A stretch of 64,000 nucleotides of DNA from DASVTU01 sp036387415 (GTDB lineage: Bacteria > Acidobacteriota > Blastocatellia > Pyrinomonadales > Pyrinomonadaceae): positions 124,001-188,000 of the forward strand of contig DASVTU010000033.1 of the NCBI GenBank assembly GCA_036387415.1. The letters run 5' to 3'. The position numbers and the translations under genes were made by a program. Positions 55,307 to 62,293 of the stretch are shown one piece after another. The stretch's first letter is position 1. Every line of letters begins with the position of its first letter. The notes under the pieces were generated by a model. The model saw nothing but the letters and a program-made list of their open reading frames with translations. It did no database searches and was not told the origin of the DNA.

Positions 55307-55861
55307 ATGACGACCCCCACACGCCGCTCTTTCTTTGCTTTCGCGCTCGCCCTGATGGTCGCTCTGGCAAGCATCGCTGTGGCGGCGCCGCGCCGTCGTT
55401 CGTCAGACGTTATCAATTTCCGTCTACGCACGACCGAGGGCGGCGAAATCACTTCGGAGATGGTGCGCGGAGAGGTGGTGGTGTTGGCCTTCGGCGCGTC
55501 GTGGCTGCCGCTTTCGCGCAAGCAGATTGAGGGCGTGCAGAAACTCGCAGACCAGTACGCCGAACAGAACTTGCGCGTCTACTGGGTGAGCACCGAATCC
55601 GACTCGCCCAAGTCGAAGAACTACGCGACCGACAACCAGTTGCGTGACTTCGCCAAAAAGCACGGCCTGAAAGTCGCCGTCCTGCGCGACCCCGACGGAA
55701 AGTTCCTCAAGGAACTCCGCATCGACCAACTCCCCTCGATTGTGATTCTCGACCGCACGGGCAACGTCAACGTCCCCATCATCGGCGGCCTCGACCCCGG
55801 CGGCAATCTAGCAGACCAACTCGCCACGCGCCTCGAACCTCTCTTGAACGCGGGCAAGTAA
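55307..55861 (+). CDS. Exported thioredoxin-fold (TlpA/redoxin-like) protein lacking catalytic cysteines
   Basis: 184 residues. A signal peptide (about 6-28) precedes a thioredoxin-like domain. The strand-helix that normally reads W-C-x-x-C is here VLAFGASWLPLSRKQ, so both cysteines are absent while the fold's later cis-proline region (DQLPSIVILDRTG) remains. It therefore cannot be a classical disulfide reductase and may be a binding or scaffold protein. The ribosome site GAGGAG is 5 bases before the ATG. A terminator follows at 55881-55910. Confidence 0.8.
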   Translation: MTTPTRRSFFAFALALMVALASIAVAAPRRRSSDVINFRLRTTEGGEITSEMVRGEVVVLAFGASWLPLSRKQIEGVQKLADQYAEQNLRVYWVSTESDSPKSKNYATDNQLRDFAKKHGLKVAVLRDPDGKFLKELRIDQLPSIVILDRTGNVNVPIIGGLDPGGNLADQLATRLEPLLNAGK

Positions 55862-55880
55862 GATTCGCACCAAAACATCA

Positions 55881-55910
55881 AGAGGCCGCTTCGATTGCGA
55901 AGCGGCCTCT
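55881..55910 (+). terminator. Terminator hairpin
   Basis: A perfect 13-base stem AGAGGCCGCTTCG with CGAAGCGGCCTCT around ATTG. Confidence 0.75.
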
Positions 55911-55922
55911 CGTCATTTGTGC

Positions 55923-56030
55923 GAAACGGCGAAACGGCGAAATGGTTAAAAGGTGAAGTTGCAAAAGGGGAAATTCATTTCGCCTGTTCCCTTTTTCGCC
56001 TTTTCACCCTTTAGCCATTTCGCCCTTTTG
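55923..56030. repeat. Word-repeat inverted repeat (unit CGAAACGG / AAAAGGTGAA)
   Basis: The left arm reads CGAAACGGCGAAACGGCGAA and then ATGGTTAAAAGGTGAAG. The right arm reads TTCGCCTTTTCACCCTTTAG and then CCATTTCGCCC. The right arm encodes the last residues of the Maf protein. Confidence 0.75.
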
Positions 56031-56660
56031 CTCGTCCGTCGCCATCTCTTGCGCGAGTCGGTAGACCAGACGGATGGGCAGCCCAACGACGTTAAAGTAA
56101 TCACCCTCGACGCTCTCGACGAAGAGTGCGGCGCGTCCCTGCACGGCGTATGCGCCCGCCCTATCCATCGACTCGCCCGTCTCGACGTACCAATCTATCT
56201 CGGCGTCCGACATCGCACCGAAATGCACGCGCGTCCGTTCATGCGAGACGACAAAACGCTTCGACTCCGCACGCACCAACGCCACACCCGTCAACACTTC
56301 ATGCTCGCGCCCGCTCAAGAGTCGCAGCATCTCGCGCGCTTCGTCGCGCCCGCGCGGTTTGCCGAGCACGCGTCCGTCAACCACCACTACCGTATCCGCG
56401 CCGAGCACCAACCCGAACAGACGTTGCGACGCCACCGCCTCAGCCTTTGCACGCGCCAACCGTTCGACGTACACCGTCGCCTCTTCCTGCGGCAAAATTG
56501 ATTCGTCGATGCCCCTCACTTCGGCCTCGAACGGCCACCCGACCGCGCGCAGAATCTCCGAACGTCGCGGACTCGAAGACGCCAGCACCAGTCGTTCCAG
56601 CATCATGTCTCCCGCCTGCAACTCAACGCTTCCCGCTTGTCGCTCTCGCTCTTTATCCAT
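56004..56660 (-). CDS. maf: Maf-family nucleotide pyrophosphatase
   Basis: 218 residues. LASSSPRRSEILR at about 25-37, GADTVVVVDGRVLGKP at about 88-103 and the DYFNVVGLPIRLVYRL end are typical of Maf. It hydrolyses non-canonical or excess nucleoside triphosphates (dTTP, UTP type) in the cytoplasm. The start at 56660 follows AAGGGGTGAG. An internal ATG before MLERLVLASS is an alternative. The last residues (about DEQKGEMAKG) are repeat-encoded. Confidence 0.92.
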   Translation of the reverse strand: MDKERERQAGSVELQAGDMMLERLVLASSSPRRSEILRAVGWPFEAEVRGIDESILPQEEATVYVERLARAKAEAVASQRLFGLVLGADTVVVVDGRVLGKPRGRDEAREMLRLLSGREHEVLTGVALVRAESKRFVVSHERTRVHFGAMSDAEIDWYVETGESMDRAGAYAVQGRAALFVESVEGDYFNVVGLPIRLVYRLAQEMATDEQKGEMAKG

Positions 56661-56677
56661 TACACTCACCCCTTCTA

Positions 56678-56818
56678 GATTGCGGATTTAGGAATGCGGA
56701 TTGCGGATTGAAGATAATGACAAAAGCACTAATCTGCAATCCCTGATTCAAATTCCGCAATCAAACGTCAATCCGCAATCCGAAATCCGCATTCCGCAAT
56801 TGAATGCATTCCGCAATT
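56678..56818. repeat. Word-repeat inverted repeat (unit GGATTGC)
   Basis: The left arm reads GATTGCGGATTTAGGAATGC and then GGATTGCGGATTG. The right arm reads AATCCGCAATCCGAAATCCG and then CATTCCGCAATTG repeated. It lies in the gap between divergent genes. Confidence 0.8.
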
Positions 56819-56823
56819 GAAAG

Positions 56824-57288
56824 ATGGACGATTTAATCAGAGCTTTGCCAAAACTTCTGCGCGCGGCGGGCGATGCGGAAGAAGTGACGGAGGCGGCGGC
56901 GAAGGTCGTCTGGCGGCGCGTGGCGGGCGAGGCGTTGCGCGGTTGCGCCGTGCCATTTCGTCTCTACCGCAAGACGCTCGTCGTCGCCGTTCCTGACACG
57001 ACTTGGCAGAAGCAACTCGAAGCCGTGAGCGGGCAGCTACTCTTTCGCCTCAATTCGATGCTCGGACAGCCGCTCGTCACCTTTATCGAATTTCGCGTCG
57101 ATGCCAAGACCGTCCGGCAGGAACGCGCGCGGATGGAAGCGCCGCAACTCGACCGACAGACACGCGAACGCCGCGCACTCGAACGTGCAGGCGAACTCGA
57201 AGAAGCAGCCGCCGCCATCCGCGACGACGAACTACGCCGACGCTTCCTCCTCGCCGCCGGAAGCTGCATTGATCGAGAAAGAACGTGA
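56824..57288 (+). CDS. DUF721/DciA-like protein
   Basis: 154 residues. The core LPKLLRAAG, then VVWRRVAGEALRGCAVPFRLYRKTLVVAVPDTTWQKQLE, is the DUF721 pattern. Members include DciA, the replicative helicase loader in many bacteria without DnaC. It is placed directly upstream of GatC/GatA. Confidence 0.85.
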   Translation: MDDLIRALPKLLRAAGDAEEVTEAAAKVVWRRVAGEALRGCAVPFRLYRKTLVVAVPDTTWQKQLEAVSGQLLFRLNSMLGQPLVTFIEFRVDAKTVRQERARMEAPQLDRQTRERRALERAGELEEAAAAIRDDELRRRFLLAAGSCIDRERT

Positions 57289-57289
57289 G

Positions 57290-57415
57290 GGGTAAATCGT
57301 AAATGGATAAAAACTCTTCTTTCTATCCATTCTTGACCACTCACGGTTGACGATTAACCATTAACGATTCATGACTATCCACGTTTTTTCCATTTACCAT
57401 TGACCATTCACCACC
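57290..57415. repeat. Word-repeat inverted repeat (unit CGTAAAT / CGATTAA)
   Basis: The left arm reads GGTAAATCGTAAATGGATAA. The right arm reads CTATCCATTCTTGACCACTC and then GACGATTAACCATTAACGAT. It reaches the gatC start region. Confidence 0.7.
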
Positions 57416-57418
57416 GAC

Positions 57419-57742
57419 ATGCCTATCACCGAAGCCGACATCGAAAAAATCGCTACTCTCGCGCATCTGGAAATCACGGATGAAGAACGCCGCGCGCTCA
57501 CGCCGCAAATAGCGTCCATCGTCGCCTACGTCGAACAACTCAACGAGTTGGACACCAGTCAGGTCGAACCCGCTATCGGCGGTCTGACGCCCGAAGGCGA
57601 GCAGACGCACGCCTCGCGCGAGGATGCCGTCCTACCCTCGCTCGGACAGCGGCTCGCACTCGACCAAGCGCCCGCTCCTTCTCACGGCCATTTTCGCGTG
57701 CCGAAGGTTTTAGCCGGTTCTCCCGAGAAGGAAAATTTTTAA
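57419..57742 (+). CDS. gatC: Aspartyl/glutamyl-tRNA amidotransferase subunit C
   Basis: 107 residues. ITEADIEKIATLAHLEITDEE near the start and LNELDTSQVEPAIGG in the middle are the GatC signature, and the C-terminal RVPKVL segment is conserved. It stabilises the GatAB complex that amidates Glu-tRNA(Gln) or Asp-tRNA(Asn). It is 119 bases upstream of gatA. gatB is not in the window. Confidence 0.94.
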   Translation: MPITEADIEKIATLAHLEITDEERRALTPQIASIVAYVEQLNELDTSQVEPAIGGLTPEGEQTHASREDAVLPSLGQRLALDQAPAPSHGHFRVPKVLAGSPEKENF

Positions 57743-57861
57743 GCGCGCAACCCCGTTCCTTCTCGTATCCATAACGCGCACGACAAAACAGAATCGCCGC
57801 ATCCTGAGCCGTCGCGCGTCGCAAACTCCGGCTCGCACCACGGCTCGACACGAACACGCAC

Positions 57862-59391
57862 ATGACCACTTCGGAAAACACCATCGAACATCTCCGTGCA
57901 CGCCGCATGCGCGGCGATGCCACCGTCCGCATGACTGTCGAAGCTGCCCTCGACGCCGCCGAACGTCTCAACGACACGCTCAACGCCTTTCTCCAAATCG
58001 ACCGCGCGGGCGCGTTAGAGTCCGCCGAACAGATAGACGCCGATGCCGCGTCGGTCGCGTTCGAGCGCGCGGAGGCCGATAGAGTCTCGGATGGTGTGGG
58101 ACAGTTCCTCCACAGCAACGCGCTCTCCGAGCAACCACTCGCCGGAATCCCCATCGCGCTCAAGGACAACATCTGCGTGCACGGCCTACAGGCTTCCTGT
58201 GGCTCGCGCATCCTCCGCAACTACCATCCGCCCTACGACGCGACGGCGGTGGAACGTCTCAAGCAGGCGGGCGCAATCATCATCGGCAAGACCAACTGCG
58301 ACGAGTTTGCGATGGGTTCATCGAATGAAAATTCGGCGTTCGACGTGGTGCGTAATCCGTGGGATACGAAGCGTGTGCCGGGTGGTTCGTCGGGCGGTTC
58401 GGCGGCGGCGGTGGCGTCGCGCATCGTGCCCGTCGCGCTCGGCTCTGAGACGGGCGGTTCGGTGCGCCAACCCGCCGCGCTCTGCGGCATCGTCGGCGTC
58501 AAACCAACTTACGGACGCGTGTCACGTTATGGTCTCGTCGCCTTCGGTTCATCGCTCGACCAAATCAGCGTCTTTGGTCTGACGGTGCGTGACGCGGCGA
58601 CGGTGCTTGGAGTCATCGCCGGACGCGACACGCGCGACGCCACGACCGCCGACGTTCCCGTGCCTGATTATGCGTGGCAACTTTCGCGCGACGTAAAGGG
58701 AGCACGCATCGGCGTGCCGCGCGGGTTGTTCGGTGAAGGTCTGGATGCGGAGGTGTGCGCGAGCGTCGAGCGTGCGATTGAGGCGTGCCGTGATTTGGGC
58801 GCGGAGATTGTTGACATCGAACTGCCGCACGCGAAGTACAGCATTGCCGTCTATTACATCATCGCCACCGCCGAAGCGTCGTCCAATCTCGCGCGCTTCG
58901 ACGGCGTGCGCTACGGCCACCGCACGGAAGAGTCAGGGACGCTACGCGAGATGTATCGTCGCACGCGCGACGAGGGATTCGGCGCGGAGGTCAAACGTCG
59001 CATCATGCTCGGCACATACGTTCTCTCCTCCGGTTACTACGAAGCCTACTACCGCAAAGCGCAACAAGTACGCACCCTCATCAAAGAGGATTTCCGACGC
59101 GCGTTTGAGGTCTGCGACGCTATCGCCACGCCGACCACACCGACGCCCGCATTCCTCCTCGGCGAAAAGACCGACGACCCGCTCGCCATGTACCTGAGCG
59201 ACATCTACACCTGCACGGCGAATCTCGCGGGCATCCCCGGCATCAACGTCCCTTGCGGACTCACTTCGACGGGATTGCCCATCGGTTTCCAATTTCTCGG
59301 AAACCATTGGAGCGAAGCGACCATCCTCCGTCTCGCACACGCCTACGAACAAGCGCACCCACTCGACGCACGCCCGCGCATCGTCGCCTGA
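57862..59391 (+). CDS. gatA: Glutamyl-tRNA(Gln) amidotransferase subunit A
   Basis: 509 residues, an amidase-signature enzyme. The Lys-Ser-cisSer triad is K101, S176 and S200, with the 75- and 24-residue spacing of GatA. The motif VPGGSSGGS and the following GSETGGSVRQPAALCG are intact. It frees ammonia from glutamine for tRNA amidation by GatB. It is cotranscribed with gatC. Confidence 0.97.
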   Translation: MTTSENTIEHLRARRMRGDATVRMTVEAALDAAERLNDTLNAFLQIDRAGALESAEQIDADAASVAFERAEADRVSDGVGQFLHSNALSEQPLAGIPIALKDNICVHGLQASCGSRILRNYHPPYDATAVERLKQAGAIIIGKTNCDEFAMGSSNENSAFDVVRNPWDTKRVPGGSSGGSAAAVASRIVPVALGSETGGSVRQPAALCGIVGVKPTYGRVSRYGLVAFGSSLDQISVFGLTVRDAATVLGVIAGRDTRDATTADVPVPDYAWQLSRDVKGARIGVPRGLFGEGLDAEVCASVERAIEACRDLGAEIVDIELPHAKYSIAVYYIIATAEASSNLARFDGVRYGHRTEESGTLREMYRRTRDEGFGAEVKRRIMLGTYVLSSGYYEAYYRKAQQVRTLIKEDFRRAFEVCDAIATPTTPTPAFLLGEKTDDPLAMYLSDIYTCTANLAGIPGINVPCGLTSTGLPIGFQFLGNHWSEATILRLAHAYEQAHPLDARPRIVA

Positions 59392-59392
59392 A

Positions 59393-59508
59393 AAGAAAGG
59401 GATGAGGGATGAAGGGGAGAGGTTGATTGCTTTGCCATTCTCCCGTTTCCCCGTTTAACCTTTTCGTCCCTCTTTCATCCCTCCGCCCTCATCCCTCATC
59501 CCTGTTTT
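59393..59508. repeat. Word-repeat inverted repeat (unit GGGATGA)
   Basis: The left arm reads AAAGAAAGGGATGAGGGATG and then AAGGGGAGAG. The right arm reads TTTCATCCCTCCGCCCTCAT and then CCCTCATCCC. These are the same words as at 29430-29532. Confidence 0.8.
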
Positions 59509-59633
59509 ACTTCCGGCACATTCTGGAACAAAAGTTACGTCAAGGCGTGCGCTACTCAACGCCTCGTCCGTCTTTTTATTGCGGCGACGTATCCACGATA
59601 AAAGTTCACGAATAGAGCCAGAAGGAGCCTCTT

Positions 59634-60947
59634 ATGAGAAAGACCTCGTATCTCACTATCATGCTGACCATCCCGATTGCGTTGCTCGTCGCGGTCGGCG
59701 ACGCACGCGCGCAATCCGAAGACGCGCCGAAAGTGGAAGTAGGCGTCCAGTTTTCTTCGCTCACGCTTTTTCCGCCGCGTAGTTTCGGAGATGTGACCGA
59801 ACCCGGCTTCGGCGGCAGGCTGACGTACAACTTGACCGACAACATCGCCGTCGAAGCCGAAGGCAATTTCTTTCCACACAAAAATTTTCTCGGCGAGGTG
59901 AGCGGCGGGCGTATGCTGCAAGGGCAGTTCGGCGTCAAGGCCGGAAAGCGTTTTGAGAAGTGGGGCATTTACGGCAAGGTGCGTCCCGGCGTCGTCAGTT
60001 TCGGCGAGACCGTGCGCTACGAACTTGAGCCGCAGACCTCTTTTATCTTCGTCAGGGCTGAACGCGAAAGAAAGACACACTTCTCGACCGACGTGGGCGG
60101 CGTGCTTGAGTTTTATCCGTCGCGCCGCATCGTCGCGCGCTTCGACGCGGGTGACACAATCATTCGTTACGGCGAACATCAAACCATCGAACCCTTCACC
60201 ATCCCCGGCCAGCCCGTACTCGTCACAGCCCGCGCAGAGACTAAACACAATTTTCAGTTCAGCGCGGGCGTCGGCTACCGCTTCGGCGACGACTCGCACG
60301 ACAACGACGGTACGCAGAGCAATGCGGGCGTCGGCGACAACAACGGCGACGTGCCGCGATTTGAAATCGGCGCACAGTTCACTTCGCTTTCCTTCAATCA
60401 GCCGAGTTCCATCTTCACTTCTCTCACGGCTCCACGCGGCCTCGTCACCGAACCCGGCTTCGGCGCGAGATTCACCGTCAATCTCAACCGCCACGTCGCG
60501 CTCGAAGCAGAAGGCAACTATTTTACGCGCAACAATTTTTCCAGCAGCCCGCCGCCTTCCGGCCATGCTTATCAGGGACAGTTCGGCATCAAGGCTGGAA
60601 AGCGTTTTGATAAATGGGGCGTCTTCGCTAAAGCGCGTCCTGGCTTCGTCGGCTTCACGAAGGTTCTAGAGGTCTCCGGCATTCAGACGATTGAATTCGA
60701 GGGGCAGCAGTTCTCCTTCCCCACCTTTAGCACGAACCGCAAAGAATACTTCTCGACCGACGTGGGCGGCGTGCTTGAGTTTTATCCGTCGCGCCGCATC
60801 GTCGCGCGCTTCGACGCGGGCGACACGATTATTCGCTACGGCGAACGCGAAGGCGTGGGCATCTTTGCCGCATCTCCGCCCATCCGTGTTCCATCAGAAA
60901 CCAAACATAACTTCCAGTTTAGCGCGGGCATCGGCCTCCGCTTCTAA
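59634..60947 (+). CDS. Outer-membrane beta-barrel protein with tandem duplicated barrel domain
   Basis: 437 residues: a signal peptide (1-26, ending ARA), then two homologous units (about 30-223 and 240-437), each with FEIGAQFTSL-like opening strands, a GQFGxKAGKRFxKWG middle and a barrel ending KHNFQFSAGxGxRF. The duplication includes a 72-base stretch (60085-60156 and 60757-60828) that I find identical, which suggests recent gene conversion. AAGGAG precedes the ATG. Its exact role (porin-like or adhesin) is unknown. Confidence 0.85.
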   Translation: MRKTSYLTIMLTIPIALLVAVGDARAQSEDAPKVEVGVQFSSLTLFPPRSFGDVTEPGFGGRLTYNLTDNIAVEAEGNFFPHKNFLGEVSGGRMLQGQFGVKAGKRFEKWGIYGKVRPGVVSFGETVRYELEPQTSFIFVRAERERKTHFSTDVGGVLEFYPSRRIVARFDAGDTIIRYGEHQTIEPFTIPGQPVLVTARAETKHNFQFSAGVGYRFGDDSHDNDGTQSNAGVGDNNGDVPRFEIGAQFTSLSFNQPSSIFTSLTAPRGLVTEPGFGARFTVNLNRHVALEAEGNYFTRNNFSSSPPPSGHAYQGQFGIKAGKRFDKWGVFAKARPGFVGFTKVLEVSGIQTIEFEGQQFSFPTFSTNRKEYFSTDVGGVLEFYPSRRIVARFDAGDTIIRYGEREGVGIFAASPPIRVPSETKHNFQFSAGIGLRF

Positions 60948-60976
60948 AACGTTCGCGGTTCGAACGTCGTGAACAC

Positions 60977-61032
60977 AAAAGTCGAACTCCGGTCGAACGT
61001 CATGCGTGACGTTCGACCGGAGTTCGACTTTT
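60977..61032. terminator. Intrinsic terminator between convergent genes
   Basis: A perfect 26-base stem (60977-61002 with 61007-61032) around TGCG, with A-run and T-run ends on the two strands. Confidence 0.9.
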
Positions 61033-61053
61033 TCCATTTGCAGCGAAGCGAAT

Positions 61054-61308
61054 TTAAGTGTTCGACGGCTTCTTGTCGGGAATCAAATCTCCTGTGAAGA
61101 TTTCGATAATCGCTTTGGTCGTGCCGATAACGGGCGTCACATCGAGGCCGACGTGGAGAGCGCCAAGCAACGCGCCCTTCTTCTTCATATCGCGCGCCGC
61201 CAGCCCGACGACCATCGCCGTCCCGATAACGGGAATCGGTTTGATGAGACGCTTCGCCAACGCCCACCCGCCCGCGCGTGCCAAACGTCGCTTCATATCT
61301 GCTGACAT
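61054..61308 (-). CDS. Small membrane-associated protein of unknown function
   Basis: 84 residues. A positively charged N-terminus is followed by two moderately hydrophobic segments (about 25-38 IPVIGTAMVVGLA and 45-70 LLGALHVGLDVTPVIGTTKAIIEIF). AGGAGGG precedes the ATG. No family is recognised. It lies 16 bases after the glutaredoxin-like gene, hence probably cotranscribed. Confidence 0.6.
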   Translation of the reverse strand: MSADMKRRLARAGGWALAKRLIKPIPVIGTAMVVGLAARDMKKKGALLGALHVGLDVTPVIGTTKAIIEIFTGDLIPDKKPSNT

Positions 61309-61324
61309 CGCATCCCTCCTCGCT

Positions 61325-61570
61325 TCAAGTCAAACCGAGTTCTACTCTCAACTTTCGTTCATCATACGGCGACAGATTGAACGCGCGCCCGTCAACTTCA
61401 AAGGTCGGGACTTTGCGCTTGCCGCCGTTAATCTGCATCACATACTCGGCTGCCCCGTCATGCTGTTCGATGTCGATTTCTTCATAAGCGATGCCGCGCT
61501 CGTTCAAGAATCGTTTCGCGTGGCGGCAGTCGCCGCACCACACAGTCGTGTACATCTTGATATTTGCCAT
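61325..61570 (-). CDS. Glutaredoxin/NrdH-like protein
   Basis: 81 residues. The active site WCGDC (C12, C15) and the GSH/fold region GKRKVPTFEVDG (cis-Pro) match the glutaredoxin-3/NrdH group. It is cytoplasmic, with no signal peptide. An AGAGG-rich region precedes the ATG. It is the first gene of a two-gene unit with the small membrane protein. Confidence 0.9.
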   Translation of the reverse strand: MANIKMYTTVWCGDCRHAKRFLNERGIAYEEIDIEQHDGAAEYVMQINGGKRKVPTFEVDGRAFNLSPYDERKLRVELGLT

Positions 61571-61644
61571 CTTCGGTTTCGCCTCTGAAAATTTGGTTGC
61601 CCTATTTTAACCGATACGTGCGCGACAACGAAAGCGTTGAGAAA

Positions 61645-61735
61645 ACAGCGACGAGCAATGAGCGACGCGTGATGAGTCAAAGCATTCACCTTGCCTGCTC
61701 ATCACGCGTCGCTCATTGCTGGTCACTTATTTTCT
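61645..61735. repeat. Word-repeat inverted repeat (unit GATGAGT/GAGCGAC)
   Basis: The left arm reads ACGAGCAATGAGCGACGCGT and then GATGAGTC. The right arm reads CTCATCACGCGTCGCTCATT and then GCTGGTC. It lies between two leftward genes. Confidence 0.75.
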
Positions 61736-62208
61736 AACTTCGTGCGGGCGTTTTGGAGGAAGGCGCGCATCATTTCGGTGACGCCTTTTTGCATCTCGTT
61801 GCTCAAGCGCGACGCGCCGACCAGACCCGCCAGCAGATGAAGTTCGCGCGCGTGTTGTCTGCGAAGTTCGACTTGTTGCGAGATGCGGACGAGCGTGGAT
61901 GCGCCGCGTTGTTCAAAGGACGCGCTGTAGCGCAGAAAATTCTTGCGCTCGGTGGCGGCGGGCGACCATTCGATGCGCGCGGCGTTGTTCTCCGTCTGCT
62001 CGACGGCGAACGCCTGCCGCATCGCGCCGATGACCGGAACCTCCGCGCGAATCAACCAGCGCACCACGCCCCCCGCCTCCGACGTAATCTTTTCGACGCC
62101 CGGCATCATCTCCACAAAATTACGCAAGTCGCTGAAAAACACACGCGCCCGCTCCAAGTTCGTCTTGATCTCTAACTGCTCCCTGAAAGCTGCCTTGACT
62201 TGAAACAC
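61723..62208 (-). CDS. SRPBCC/START-like (CoxG/polyketide-cyclase type) protein
   Basis: 161 residues in the helix-grip fold pattern: FREQLEIKTNLERARVFFSDLRNFVEMMPGVEKI, then VVRWLIRAEVP and LVRISQQVEL. It resembles the CoxG/carbon-monoxide dehydrogenase-associated subgroup from memory (EMMPGVEKI phrase), but it is not next to the hydroxylase genes. The start is a GTG at 62208. Confidence 0.8.
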   Translation of the reverse strand: MFQVKAAFREQLEIKTNLERARVFFSDLRNFVEMMPGVEKITSEAGGVVRWLIRAEVPVIGAMRQAFAVEQTENNAARIEWSPAATERKNFLRYSASFEQRGASTLVRISQQVELRRQHARELHLLAGLVGASRLSNEMQKGVTEMMRAFLQNARTKLENK

Positions 62209-62217
62209 GATAGCCCC

Positions 62218-62293
62218 CGTAAATCGTCAATCGTAAATCGTCAATCGAAAGAACAGGTTTTATCCATTTACGATTGACGATTTACGATTTACT
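62218..62293. repeat. Word-repeat inverted repeat (unit CGTAAAT/CGTCAAT)
   Basis: The left arm reads GTAAATCGTCAATCGTAAAT and then CGTCAATCG. The right arm reads CATTTACGATTGACGATTTA and then CGATTTACTAG. The right arm provides the stop codon region of the peptidase gene. Confidence 0.85.

Noticed and set aside
55217..55861. Longer start (ATG at 55217) for the redoxin-like gene
   Set aside because: It lies in the likely -10 box and lacks a ribosome site, while the ATG at 55307 has GAGGAG and begins a proper signal peptide.
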